7,134 nucleotides of DNA from Victivallales bacterium (GCA_017615955.1 JAFZZD010000700.1:1-7134), one strand, 5' to 3'; counted from the first letter of the stretch, positions 1 through 6,386 are shown. Program-made: numbers and translations. The notes: a model not told the origin generated them from the letters alone.

Positions 1-28
1 CAGCGCCATTCTGCACGGCACGCCATTC

Positions 29-49
29 CGCGCGGCCATGGGCCGCGCG
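29..49. repeat. GC-rich perfect hairpin, 9-bp arms
   Basis: The arms CGCGCGGCC (29-37) and GGCCGCGCG (41-49) are exact reverse complements around a 3-base ATG loop. It lies 86 bp beyond the stop of the symporter gene, so it could end or stabilise that transcript. On the minus strand it is followed by mixed sequence without a run of T, so it does not meet the usual pattern of an intrinsic terminator. A structured or protein-binding site is equally possible. Confidence 0.55.
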
Positions 50-113
50 TCAGGACGTGTGACCGCCATACGCGCCTGGCAGGCACAACAGTATCCGCTG
101 ACACCCAACCTTC

Positions 114-131
114 CCACTGTCCACTGTCCAC
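114..131. repeat. Tandem 7-bp repeat, about 2.6 copies
   Basis: The unit CCACTGT occurs at 114-120 and again at 121-127, followed by a partial CCAC at 128-131. It sits 5 bp downstream of the symporter stop codon on the minus strand. No function is apparent; such short arrays commonly arise by slippage. Confidence 0.75.
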
Positions 132-135
132 CCAA

Positions 136-1530
136 TTATCCCCAGAAGCGCACGATTATGTTATGCGCCCAGAGTCCAAGGATCACAAATGGCAGGAACC
201 ATTTCATGTAGAATGCCAGCCATCGCGGGAAGCGCATTCCCTTGCCGGCATTTGCCTCTTTCAGGAAATTGTCCATGCCCCAGCCGATCTTGCGTGTGCA
301 GAAAAGCAGTATGGCCAATGAGCCAAGAGGCAGCAGGTTGTCGCTTACGATGAAGTCCTCCAGGTCCAGAATGCAGCTGTCCTTGCCCATGGGCTGCACA
401 GAAGCAAGCAGATTGAAGCCGAAAAGGCAAGGCAATGACAGAACGGACATCATGACGCCGAACAAAAGCGCCGCCTTTTTGCGGGATATACTGAAGACAC
501 GCATAAAGTAGGCGACAATGTTCTCGCCGACCGCGATCAGCGTGGAAAGTGCCGCCACGCTCATGAATATAAAGAACAACAGGCCAAGCCAGTGTCCGCC
601 TGGCAGATTCTGGAACACCTTTGTCAATGTCACGAATATGAGCGACGGTCCCTGGTCAGGCTGCACCTTGAACGCAAAGCAGGCGGGGAAAATTATGAGG
701 CCAGAAAAGATTGCGGCAAATGTGTCCAGTAATATCACGATTGTTGCCTCTCCTCCCAGCGAGCGGTCCTTTCCGATGTAGCTGCCGCAGATTGCAATGG
801 AGCCGATGCCCAAGCTCAGCGTAAAGAAAGCGTGCATCATGGCGGCATGGACGGCTGGCCATATTCCCGTCTTGCTGAAATTAGCCATGTCTGGTGCCAG
901 GAAGAATCTGATGCCGTCAAAAGCGCCATCGTACCCCAGGACACAAATCAGCATCACCGCTTCCAATATGAAAAGGCCGCCAAGCATAAGTTTCATTGCA
1001 TTTTCTATGCCTTTGCGCACTCCCATGCTGCAAACGGCGGACGCAACCACTATGCCCAGCAAATCGAAGAGGAGCAGGTTTTTCCAGTTTGCAAGGAAAT
1101 CTCCGAAATACTTTCCCGTGTCCTGCTCCTGCGCTATGCCCCCGCAGAAATAATTCCAGCAATATGACAGCATCCAGCCAGTGACCACGGAATAGAACAT
1201 CAGCAGCACAATGTTTCCCAAAAAAGAAACATTCCCGATGACATACCAGACCTTTCCCCTGCCGTCTGACGAAAGGTTCCTGTATGCGCCAGGCAGGTCA
1301 TTTTGCGCTGCGCGGCCCAAGGCCAGCTCCGCCACCATTACAGGAAAGCCAATGAGCAACAGGAACACAAGGTATATCAGCACAAACACAGCCCCGCCAT
1401 AATTGCCGGCAATATATGGGAAACGCCACACGTTGCCCAGTCCAATGGCGCAGCCCGCCGTCATCAAGATAAAGCCCATGCGAGAGGCAAACTGCTCACG
1501 CTTGCCAGTTTTATTGCAATCATCAGACAT
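136..1530 (-). CDS. Neurotransmitter:sodium symporter (NSS/SNF) family transporter
   Basis: An inner-membrane secondary transporter of 464 aa, with the length and layout of bacterial NSS proteins related to LeuT and MhsT, which import amino acids with sodium. The N-terminal motif REQFASRMGF (11-20) leads into TM1, whose unwound centre reads GCAIGLGNVWRFPY (26-39), the family signature for sodium and substrate binding. TM6 contains HAFFTLSLGIG (233-243), and TM8 carries AALSTLIAVGEN (326-337), with S329/T330 at the place of the LeuT Na2 ligands. Eleven or twelve hydrophobic helices can be drawn. The ATG starts 6 bp after the GH43 stop. An AAGGA lies about 11 bases upstream, a weak and distant ribosome binding site, so coupling to the preceding gene is likely. 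The family is secure; the substrate is not readable from sequence, with amino acids most likely by family knowledge. Confidence 0.93.
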   Translation of the reverse strand: MSDDCNKTGKREQFASRMGFILMTAGCAIGLGNVWRFPYIAGNYGGAVFVLIYLVFLLLIGFPVMVAELALGRAAQNDLPGAYRNLSSDGRGKVWYVIGNVSFLGNIVLLMFYSVVTGWMLSYCWNYFCGGIAQEQDTGKYFGDFLANWKNLLLFDLLGIVVASAVCSMGVRKGIENAMKLMLGGLFILEAVMLICVLGYDGAFDGIRFFLAPDMANFSKTGIWPAVHAAMMHAFFTLSLGIGSIAICGSYIGKDRSLGGEATIVILLDTFAAIFSGLIIFPACFAFKVQPDQGPSLIFVTLTKVFQNLPGGHWLGLLFFIFMSVAALSTLIAVGENIVAYFMRVFSISRKKAALLFGVMMSVLSLPCLFGFNLLASVQPMGKDSCILDLEDFIVSDNLLPLGSLAILLFCTRKIGWGMDNFLKEANAGKGMRFPRWLAFYMKWFLPFVILGLWAHNIIVRFWG

Positions 1531-1536
1531 AGTCTT

Positions 1537-2988
1537 CTAGTTCCTTGCTACATCAGGTGGAATTGGCATGGCGAACACAGTCAGTTCCGTCACGCCATGC
1601 CTCATGCCATTGTTTGAAGGCAGAATTGTGATCCGCACAGTCTGCGCATGAACTGGCTTGAAAGTGAAGAACTCAATCAGATTGTCCACTTTGTTGTCCT
1701 CAAATGACAAGGTCTCCTCAAGTTGCCTTCCGCTCGCGTCGAAGAACGTCACTCGGAAGCGCACAGGTTCCGGGCAGATGCCTGCCTTGAAATCCAGGTT
1801 CAATTCCGCCCAGCAGATCTGTATTGCCTGGAAATCGTATTCGGCACGGCAGTTCACATCGATCCACGGCGAGACATCACCCTTGGCGGGCGCCCACCAT
1901 GTATGGGTGCATTCGTCGCAGGCAAAGGCGGGATAGTTCGTGCCATCAAAACTGGAGGCGGCAACCCGCTTGTTCACCGAAACAGGAACCAGTCCCAAGT
2001 CCCCGCATGAAACGGACTGCGGCGTGGATGTAACTTGCACGTGCGCATCGCCATTTTCGTCAAACTGTACCTTGTCCATGCCGATCCTGCGCTCGAACTG
2101 ATGAGTTCTGCGGCATACGCAGGTATAGAACTGCCATACATCGCCATCCTTGCCCTGCACCCAGCCGCCATGCCCGCTGCCGCAGACCATGCCGTATGGT
2201 GACAGGCATACTGGCGTCCTCTGGCAGACGAATGGTCCCAGAGGCGTGTTGCCTCTGTAAACGCCAATCGCATAGCGACGGAAAACAGTGCCATTGCAGG
2301 CATACTGTAGATAATATTCGCCATTGTGGCGGAACATGGCGGTGCCTTCCACCCAGGACATATTGCCCTGCTCGTTATGGTCGCCGAAGCGCTCGAACTC
2401 GTTGCCGGGGTCGAATTCAATCAGTTTCCTTTTGGGGCAAATCGCTTTGTTCGGGGAGGCAGCGTCCAGTTCCACGCCAAATATGCCACCACCAGCGGGG
2501 CTGCATCCCCAATAGAGGTAGAGGCGTCCTTCTTCGCTGAAAAGCGATGGATCCAGATATTCGGGGGTGATCTGCGTTCCATCCACATCCAGCACTGGCC
2601 CCAGATCCCTGTATGGTCCCAATGGGGCATCTGCAACGTAGATATGCGGTGTTCCGCGGAAAAGCACGCTGGATGTCAGCACATATTTGCCATTGACCTT
2701 TGCAATTGAGGGTGCATATCCCAGGTCATTCTCTATTGCGAGCTTCCTGTATGTCCAGTGTGCCAGGTCAGTTGAGACGTATGCCTGCCGCGAAGAGGGG
2801 AACATGTACCATGTGCCCTCATCATAGAGCAATTCCGGATCCGCCAATTCACGATAATCGGCCACAGGTCCCGTGAAGCCAACTGGGTCGCTGCGTCCAA
2901 TGCGGGAGGGCGCGCAGATGCCGGCGGGATAGTCAGGCAGTGACAAGGGGTTGCAGAACACGTCTTTGTACAGGAATGCGTCTTTCAT
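1537..2988 (-). CDS. Glycoside hydrolase family 43 protein with C-terminal discoidin-like domain
   Basis: A 483-aa predicted glycosidase of the five-bladed beta-propeller GH43 type, whose members act mainly on arabinosides, xylosides or galactosides. The opening FCNPLSLPDYPAG (11-23) and DYRELADPELLYDEGTWYMF (44-63) are typical. The expected catalytic triad is visible: D50 (general base, in ADPEL), D146 (pKa modulator, in LDPSLF) and E214 (acid, in WVEGTAMF), with H273 in GSGHGGW as the usual active-site His. Residues about 340-475 (ASSFDGT, then WWAP, then SPWIDV) resemble an F5/8-type discoidin or CBM32-like beta-sandwich. There is no signal peptide, so it probably works in the cytoplasm on imported oligosaccharides. 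I chose the ATG at 2988, 5 bp after the GspF-like stop; an upstream in-frame start at 3159 would add 57 residues that overlap that gene. No Shine-Dalgarno is evident. Exact specificity is unknown. Confidence 0.92.
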   Translation of the reverse strand: MKDAFLYKDVFCNPLSLPDYPAGICAPSRIGRSDPVGFTGPVADYRELADPELLYDEGTWYMFPSSRQAYVSTDLAHWTYRKLAIENDLGYAPSIAKVNGKYVLTSSVLFRGTPHIYVADAPLGPYRDLGPVLDVDGTQITPEYLDPSLFSEEGRLYLYWGCSPAGGGIFGVELDAASPNKAICPKRKLIEFDPGNEFERFGDHNEQGNMSWVEGTAMFRHNGEYYLQYACNGTVFRRYAIGVYRGNTPLGPFVCQRTPVCLSPYGMVCGSGHGGWVQGKDGDVWQFYTCVCRRTHQFERRIGMDKVQFDENGDAHVQVTSTPQSVSCGDLGLVPVSVNKRVAASSFDGTNYPAFACDECTHTWWAPAKGDVSPWIDVNCRAEYDFQAIQICWAELNLDFKAGICPEPVRFRVTFFDASGRQLEETLSFEDNKVDNLIEFFTFKPVHAQTVRITILPSNNGMRHGVTELTVFAMPIPPDVARN

Positions 2989-2993
2989 GATGG

Positions 2994-3947
2994 TCAAAGC
3001 AGGGATTTGATCTGGTCGAAATATCCTTTGTAGAACAGTATTATGCGGTATGCGATGTACGCGCATGTTCCGATGTAAAGAAGCGTCGGAGCTGCCTTTG
3101 ACAGCAACGCCAGCCTCAATGTCGCGGCATCCATCTGCATTTTGCTTATGCGCTCGCATGCGTCCGGCAATGTGCCCGACACTTCAGCGCTTGCGAGCAA
3201 CGCAGGAATCGGCGACTGCCTTTCCCTAAAGGTGATGCAGTTGTTGAATGCCTCTGATATGGAGCATGAACATGCCTTCACAATTTCGGCGACTTTTCCA
3301 TAGTGCTTGCGGTAGAATGCGGTATTGCAGCAGTCTGCCGCAAGGGAAAGAGAATTGAATGCGCTGACACCAGCGCCAAGTGACAGTCCCAGTACCTTGA
3401 AATAGAACGCCGTTTCAAGTTTGAAAAGGAAATCGCCTACAACAGGCAATACATTCAGCACAAAGCCTGGTATCAACTTAGACAATGCCTTGCACAGCAG
3501 AAGCAGCAGCCACGGCAGCAAAAACAGTGCAATCATATTCATGAGAATCGCAGAATGGGACGCAGTCTTGCCGATGTATGAAACAAACGCAAACACCACT
3601 ACTGCGAAATGATAGATGAACAATGGATATAGAAGGGCAAGGAATATGCGGCTTCTTATGGTATGCTGTGTGGCGAACCACTCTGACAAGGAACGTAGAA
3701 TATTCGGAAGCATGCCAGAATATTCCCCAACCTTGATCAGAGAGCATTCAAAAGGCGTAAACACTCTCTCACTAGAAACTGCCTCCCAAAGTTGCCTTCC
3801 CGCCAAAACATGCTGTGCCAGACGTGGAGCAATGCGTGCAAAACAGCCCTGGTGAGGCTGCTGCAAGGCGCCAGGCACGCTCACGCCCGCCTCAAGCAGC
3901 GTCGCCATCATGCTGTAGAAATTGCTTTTGTCCTTGTATGCAGACAT
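2994..3947 (-). CDS. GspF/PilC-type (T2SF domain) inner-membrane protein, short form
   Basis: A 317-aa protein with two T2SF repeats, as in the platform proteins of type II secretion and type IV pili. Repeat one covers about 8-125 (FYSMMATLLEAGVSVPGAL, then the diagnostic VGEYSG at 73-78). Repeat two covers about 178-300 (LGLSLGAGVSAFNSLSLAA, then AEVSGTLPDA at 254-263). Hydrophobic segments near 102-124, 135-158 and 286-309 match the family topology. Full GspF/PilC proteins are about 400 aa; here the N-terminal cytoplasmic extension is missing. No GspE/PilB ATPase, pilin or secretin gene lies in the window, so it is either a stand-alone platform protein or uses components encoded elsewhere. 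The ATG at 3947 lacks a clear Shine-Dalgarno. It lies immediately 5' of GH43 and is likely cotranscribed with it. Confidence 0.85.
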   Translation of the reverse strand: MSAYKDKSNFYSMMATLLEAGVSVPGALQQPHQGCFARIAPRLAQHVLAGRQLWEAVSSERVFTPFECSLIKVGEYSGMLPNILRSLSEWFATQHTIRSRIFLALLYPLFIYHFAVVVFAFVSYIGKTASHSAILMNMIALFLLPWLLLLLCKALSKLIPGFVLNVLPVVGDFLFKLETAFYFKVLGLSLGAGVSAFNSLSLAADCCNTAFYRKHYGKVAEIVKACSCSISEAFNNCITFRERQSPIPALLASAEVSGTLPDACERISKMQMDAATLRLALLSKAAPTLLYIGTCAYIAYRIILFYKGYFDQIKSLL

Positions 3948-3964
3948 GTTTTTTATGTATGTTC

Positions 3965-3993
3965 AGTCTATGCTTTTTATGAGGCAATTGCAA
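3965..3993 (-). promoter_or_regulatory. Possible sigma70-type promoter for the gspF-GH43-symporter unit
   Basis: On the minus strand TTGCAA (3993-3988) is followed after 17 bases by TAGACT (3970-3965), each a partial match to the -35 and -10 consensus. The predicted start would leave a leader of only about 11 bases before the ATG at 3947. The boxes lie at one edge of the palindromic element, so the element may supply the promoter. Match quality is modest. Confidence 0.25.
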
Positions 3994-4002
3994 AACTCCT
4001 GA

Positions 4003-4016
4003 AAAGGCATGCCTTT
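4003..4016. repeat. 14-bp perfect palindrome
   Basis: AAAGGCATGCCTTT is identical to its reverse complement. With no loop it cannot form a stable RNA hairpin, so a dimeric DNA-binding protein site or a symmetrical piece of the surrounding element is more likely. Confidence 0.6.
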
Positions 4017-4017
4017 A

Positions 4018-4037
4018 CCGCTGGCTAAAGCCAGCGG
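4018..4037. repeat. Hairpin with 8-bp arms and TAAA loop, REP-like
   Basis: CCGCTGGC (4018-4025) pairs perfectly with GCCAGCGG (4030-4037) around a TAAA loop. GC-rich stems with a GGCTAAAGCC-like core are typical of dispersed REP palindromes in many genomes, including those served by REP-associated tyrosine transposases. No such transposase is in the window. On either strand the stem is not followed by a T run, so it is not a standard terminator. Confidence 0.55.
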
Positions 4038-4105
4038 CTCCGAGAGCTTGCGGCGTGGCGCAATAGTTTTGAAATTGTCTCGTATTTTTATGTATGCTCT
4101 CCCTG

Positions 4106-4127
4106 TTTTTCCTCTTTCCCCCTCCCC
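4106..4127. other. 22-base polypyrimidine/polypurine tract
   Basis: The plus strand is pure C/T across these bases. On the transcribed minus strand this is a run of G and A containing GGGGAGGGGG, beginning 3 bases after the LpxC-like stop codon. Only two long G runs are present, so a three-tier quadruplex is not supported, though a two-tier one is possible. It may simply be a low-complexity spacer. Confidence 0.5.
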
Positions 4128-4130
4128 ACA

Positions 4131-5138
4131 TCAATCAATTAAATGCCAGCAGTCGTTCAGAGCCAGCAAGGACATCATACGGCAATCCAGGCAATGTCCT
4201 GCCTTGTAGGAGGTGATGCGTCCGCTAAGGCGGCCATGCGGGAACAGTGACAATGCAGCAACCAGATCCAGGCAGGCACGGTGCCACACAGCCTCCAGCG
4301 ATTTGCCGTTGTGGAGCATGGCTGGTTCATTCACGTATTTGCGTTTACCAGCGACGAGAATGTTGTCCTTTGTGTAGCCGAGATTGCGTATGTCGGCGAA
4401 CAGTTTGCCTATAGTCATTGCGTATATCATCTCGTGGCGTGGACAGTTTGTTCTGGCGTGTGCGCCATACGTGAATGAAGCCGGACACAGTTCGAACTGA
4501 ATGCGCTGCTTGCCAATGGCATTCGGGAAGTCAATTGCCACATCCAGGTGCAGCCTGCAATCATCTCCAGGTTCGAACAGGAGGAACGAGCCATTGTCCG
4601 CCACGATGCCCACTGGCTCCCTAACGGAGAAATACCGTGCCTTTCTGGATGTGTCCTCCTGTAGGCCTGCGTTTTGTATCGCCTCCACTATGGGCATGCT
4701 TCCCACATCGAAAAGGGGTGGATCGCCGCTTTCGATGGAGACCTTCATGTTGTCCACTCCAAGTCCAAGACGCTGCGCAATGATGTGTTCGGCCATTCGC
4801 ACATAGTTGTGCTCGTTGCCGCTGCGCAGAACTATGCTTCTCTGCGCGGTCCACACATTTTCAGGGGTCACTCTTATCGGGAATTGTTCTGGCAAATCGC
4901 ATCTGTTGAAGGCCCATCCGTCCTGAGCTGGAGCAAAATGCAAGGTACGCGGCACGCCCTTGCTGTATGTGCCTGGTCCAGTCACCGAGAATGCCTTCGC
5001 CACGGTGGTTTCGTACTGCGAGGGCTTCCAATCGGCAGGAGCTTCGAATACCTGGTCAACTTCCTGTGCTTCCAGTTTCTTCAGGTTCTGCTGCAGCAGT
5101 TCCCGACTTCCTGCCAAAATCTTGAAATCAGTATCCAT
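4131..5138 (-). CDS. Divergent LpxC-fold protein (UDP-3-O-acyl-GlcNAc deacetylase family)
   Basis: A 335-aa protein with the two-domain LpxC fold; canonical LpxC is a zinc amidase making the committed step of lipid A synthesis. Family landmarks are AEHIIA (E117 and H118, matching the E. coli general base E78 and zinc ligand H79), GLGVDNMKVSIES followed by FDVGSMPIVEAI, an ART motif (228-230), and YKAGH with H315 matching H265. Several key positions differ. The GLHSG loop reads GTYSKG, ART is followed by N rather than F, and the HKMLD zinc motif reads HRACLD. With D291 aligned to D242, R287 replaces ligand H238 and A295 replaces D246. About 40 helix-prone residues precede the fold. Start: ATG at 5138; an upstream in-frame TTG (5159) lies inside a hairpin and is less likely. 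It may be a paralogue with altered or lost activity rather than the housekeeping enzyme. Confidence 0.8.
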   Translation of the reverse strand: MDTDFKILAGSRELLQQNLKKLEAQEVDQVFEAPADWKPSQYETTVAKAFSVTGPGTYSKGVPRTLHFAPAQDGWAFNRCDLPEQFPIRVTPENVWTAQRSIVLRSGNEHNYVRMAEHIIAQRLGLGVDNMKVSIESGDPPLFDVGSMPIVEAIQNAGLQEDTSRKARYFSVREPVGIVADNGSFLLFEPGDDCRLHLDVAIDFPNAIGKQRIQFELCPASFTYGAHARTNCPRHEMIYAMTIGKLFADIRNLGYTKDNILVAGKRKYVNEPAMLHNGKSLEAVWHRACLDLVAALSLFPHGRLSGRITSYKAGHCLDCRMMSLLALNDCWHLID

Positions 5139-5150
5139 CGAAATTATTGT

Positions 5151-5169
5151 GGACGCCAAAGTGGCGTCC
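5151..5169 (-). terminator. Perfect 8-bp hairpin between oxidoreductase and LpxC-like genes
   Basis: GGACGCCA pairs exactly with TGGCGTCC around a 3-base loop. On the minus strand it begins 12 bases after the oxidoreductase stop and ends 12 bases before the LpxC-like ATG. The following bases, ACAATAATTT, are A/T-rich but not a true U tract. It could be a leaky terminator or attenuator, an RNA 3'-end stabiliser for the upstream message, or a structure affecting translation of the next gene. The terminator label is tentative. Confidence 0.4.
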
Positions 5170-5181
5170 GCTCAAGTTGCG

Positions 5182-6291
5182 TCAGTCAATTTTGACTTCC
5201 TTGCCGCCCTTTGCCGCGGAGCGGTAGATGCCGTCCAATATCTTCTGTACCGCGAGGCCTTCTTCTCCAGGAGCTTCCAGAGGAGTGCCATTCAGCACGG
5301 CATTGGCGAAGTTCTGTAGTTTCTTCACGAAGAGTTCCGTGAAGTCAGCCGGCGGGAAGTAGGCGCCCTTTGCATTGATCATGGCGCCTGCATGGTCAGT
5401 GTAGAATTCGCCTTCGGACCAGTTGTAGCCGCCCTTGGTGCCCATCACGGTGAAGTTCATGACGCTTTCTGGAATATGTGCGCAGAATGAGGATTCAATC
5501 TGCATGATTGCGCCGTTGTCAAAGCGGATATGTCCGATTGCCAGGTCTTCGACTGTAAGTGTCTTCCAATCCCAGTTAGGCCATTGGCTCCATACATTTG
5601 AAGGCTTGTTGCCCATGTATGTCCAGACATTGCCTGTCGCCGCCACTGGCTTGGGTTCGCCCATGCAGTAGTGTGCGCATTCGATGATATGCACGCCGAT
5701 ATCGATAAGAGGGCCGCCGCCCTGCAGGTCCTTCTGGCCGAACACGCCCCAGTTTGGCACGCCGCGGCGGCGCAGAGCCTGGCACTTGACGAACATGATG
5801 TCCCCTATGTCACCTGCCTCGCGGAGTTGCTTCAGGAACTGGCTCTTTGGATTGTATCTCTGCTGAAAACCTGCGCAGAGCAGTTTCTTGTTCTTCTTGG
5901 CGGCCTCGATCATGGCGATGCACTCTGCCGGATTCATTGCCATGGGCTTCTCCACAATCACATGGCACCCTGCGTTCAGCGCCGCGATGGTGGCCGGGGC
6001 ATGGACGCCATTCGGCGTGCAGACATCCACCACGTCTGGCTTGACAGCCTTCAGCATATCGTCCCACCTCTCATAGACCTTCTGAATGCCATGCTTTGAC
6101 TTCATGACTTCCAGCCTTTCGGGATCTATGTCGCAGCCTGCCACGATTTCCAGTTCCGGGATTTTGGCGATTGCCGCGATGTGTGTCTGGCAGATGCCGC
6201 CGCATCCTATGAATGCGAGGCGCAGCCTTTTCTTTACAGTCTTCTTCTTTTCAGTTGCGAAAGACTCAGTTCCGATGGATTTGTCCGCCAT
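5182..6291 (-). CDS. Gfo/Idh/MocA family NAD(P)-dependent oxidoreductase
   Basis: A 369-aa cytoplasmic dehydrogenase of the family that oxidises or reduces sugars, inositols and related polyols. After a Lys-rich leader (about 1-22) the Rossmann domain starts with LAFIGCGGICQTH (25-37), containing the glycine-rich dinucleotide loop. D54 at the end of the second strand suggests a preference for NAD over NADP. The catalytic EKP motif is at 114-116 (K115), and the C-terminal domain has GGGPLIDIGVHIIE with D197 and H201, the usual active-site pair. The stretch RRRGVPNWGVFGQ (174-186) is common in catabolic members. The ATG is preceded by AGGGAG at 8 bases, the clearest ribosome binding site in the window. 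Its substrate is unknown. A role with GH43 in sugar breakdown or with the LpxC-like protein in sugar modification is inference. Confidence 0.93.
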   Translation of the reverse strand: MADKSIGTESFATEKKKTVKKRLRLAFIGCGGICQTHIAAIAKIPELEIVAGCDIDPERLEVMKSKHGIQKVYERWDDMLKAVKPDVVDVCTPNGVHAPATIAALNAGCHVIVEKPMAMNPAECIAMIEAAKKNKKLLCAGFQQRYNPKSQFLKQLREAGDIGDIMFVKCQALRRRGVPNWGVFGQKDLQGGGPLIDIGVHIIECAHYCMGEPKPVAATGNVWTYMGNKPSNVWSQWPNWDWKTLTVEDLAIGHIRFDNGAIMQIESSFCAHIPESVMNFTVMGTKGGYNWSEGEFYTDHAGAMINAKGAYFPPADFTELFVKKLQNFANAVLNGTPLEAPGEEGLAVQKILDGIYRSAAKGGKEVKID

Positions 6292-6299
6292 TTTGTTTA

Positions 6300-6305
6300 C
6301 TCCCT
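6300..6305 (-). promoter_or_regulatory. Ribosome binding site of the oxidoreductase gene
   Basis: AGGGAG on the minus strand lies 8 bases before the ATG at 6291. It supports that start codon and contrasts with the other complete genes here, none of which has a comparably good site. Confidence 0.7.
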
Positions 6306-6358
6306 TTGGGTTACACCATTTGTCATATTTGGGACATCATTGTAAAGAAGCCATGGAT

Positions 6359-6386
6359 ATATTAAATGCAAGTCATGATTTTGCAA
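6359..6386 (-). promoter_or_regulatory. Probable sigma70-type promoter of the oxidoreductase gene
   Basis: TTGCAA (6386-6381), a 16-base spacer and TAATAT (6364-6359) form a reasonable -35/-10 pair on the minus strand. The -35 box begins just after the stop codon of the metalloprotease-like gene. The predicted start leaves a leader of about 60 bases containing the ribosome binding site. Judged by eye only. Confidence 0.45.

Larger units (their letters stand above)
1..135. other. Intergenic end region, no supported gene
   Basis: This stretch follows the symporter stop codon on the minus strand. It is visibly richer in G and C than the neighbouring genes. A minus-strand reading frame starting with ATG near position 70 runs off the left edge, but it has no convincing ribosome binding site and its short Ala/Arg-rich translation is not recognisable. 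A plus-strand frame is also open through the region and continues antisense into the symporter gene, which looks fortuitous. Apart from the hairpin and tandem repeat listed separately I see nothing here. Confidence 0.5.
3950..4096. mobile_element. Possible MITE or REP-type palindromic element between direct repeats
   Basis: The 12-mer TTTTTATGTATG occurs at 3950-3961 and again at 4085-4096. Between them lie imperfect inverted repeats, 3981-4001 against 4061-4081, which match at 17 of 21 positions when one is reverse complemented. Inside these arms are a 14-bp perfect palindrome (4003-4016), a hairpin with 8-bp arms (4018-4037) and a small GCTC/GAGC stem (4037-4047). The order direct repeat, inverted repeat, palindromic core, inverted repeat, direct repeat is what a short non-autonomous inserted element would leave. 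The direct repeats are not flush with the inverted repeats, and a 12-bp target duplication is long, so chance or a BIME-like regulatory structure remains possible. Confidence 0.4.

Noticed and set aside
29..49. Intrinsic terminator for the symporter operon
   Set aside because: The stem is strong but no T run follows on the minus strand, and it is 86 bp from the stop codon; recorded only as a hairpin.
1..210. Plus-strand reading frame open from the left edge into the symporter gene
   Set aside because: It ends antisense within the symporter gene, has no recognisable motif, and every other gene lies on the minus strand.
161..1617. Several plus- and minus-strand open frames of 60-120 codons inside the symporter gene
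   Set aside because: They are shadows of the main gene: low-complexity translations with no motifs and no ribosome binding sites. The same applies to the small frames inside all other genes.
2989..3159. Longer GH43 start adding 57 N-terminal residues
   Set aside because: The extension overlaps the GspF-like coding sequence in another frame and resembles no GH43 start, whereas the ATG at 2988 begins right before the typical NPLSLPDY motif.
4003..4037. Intrinsic terminator after the LpxC-like gene
   Set aside because: Neither strand shows a T run after the hairpin, and the adjacent 14-bp palindrome has no loop; the inverted arms around them suggest an inserted element instead.
4106..4127. G-quadruplex on the minus strand
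   Set aside because: Only two runs of four or more G are present, with a short GG and a GGG farther on, which is not enough for a stable three-tier quadruplex.
5139..5159. TTG start for the LpxC-like gene
   Set aside because: This codon lies inside a perfect hairpin, has no ribosome binding site, and an ATG follows 21 bases later in the same frame.
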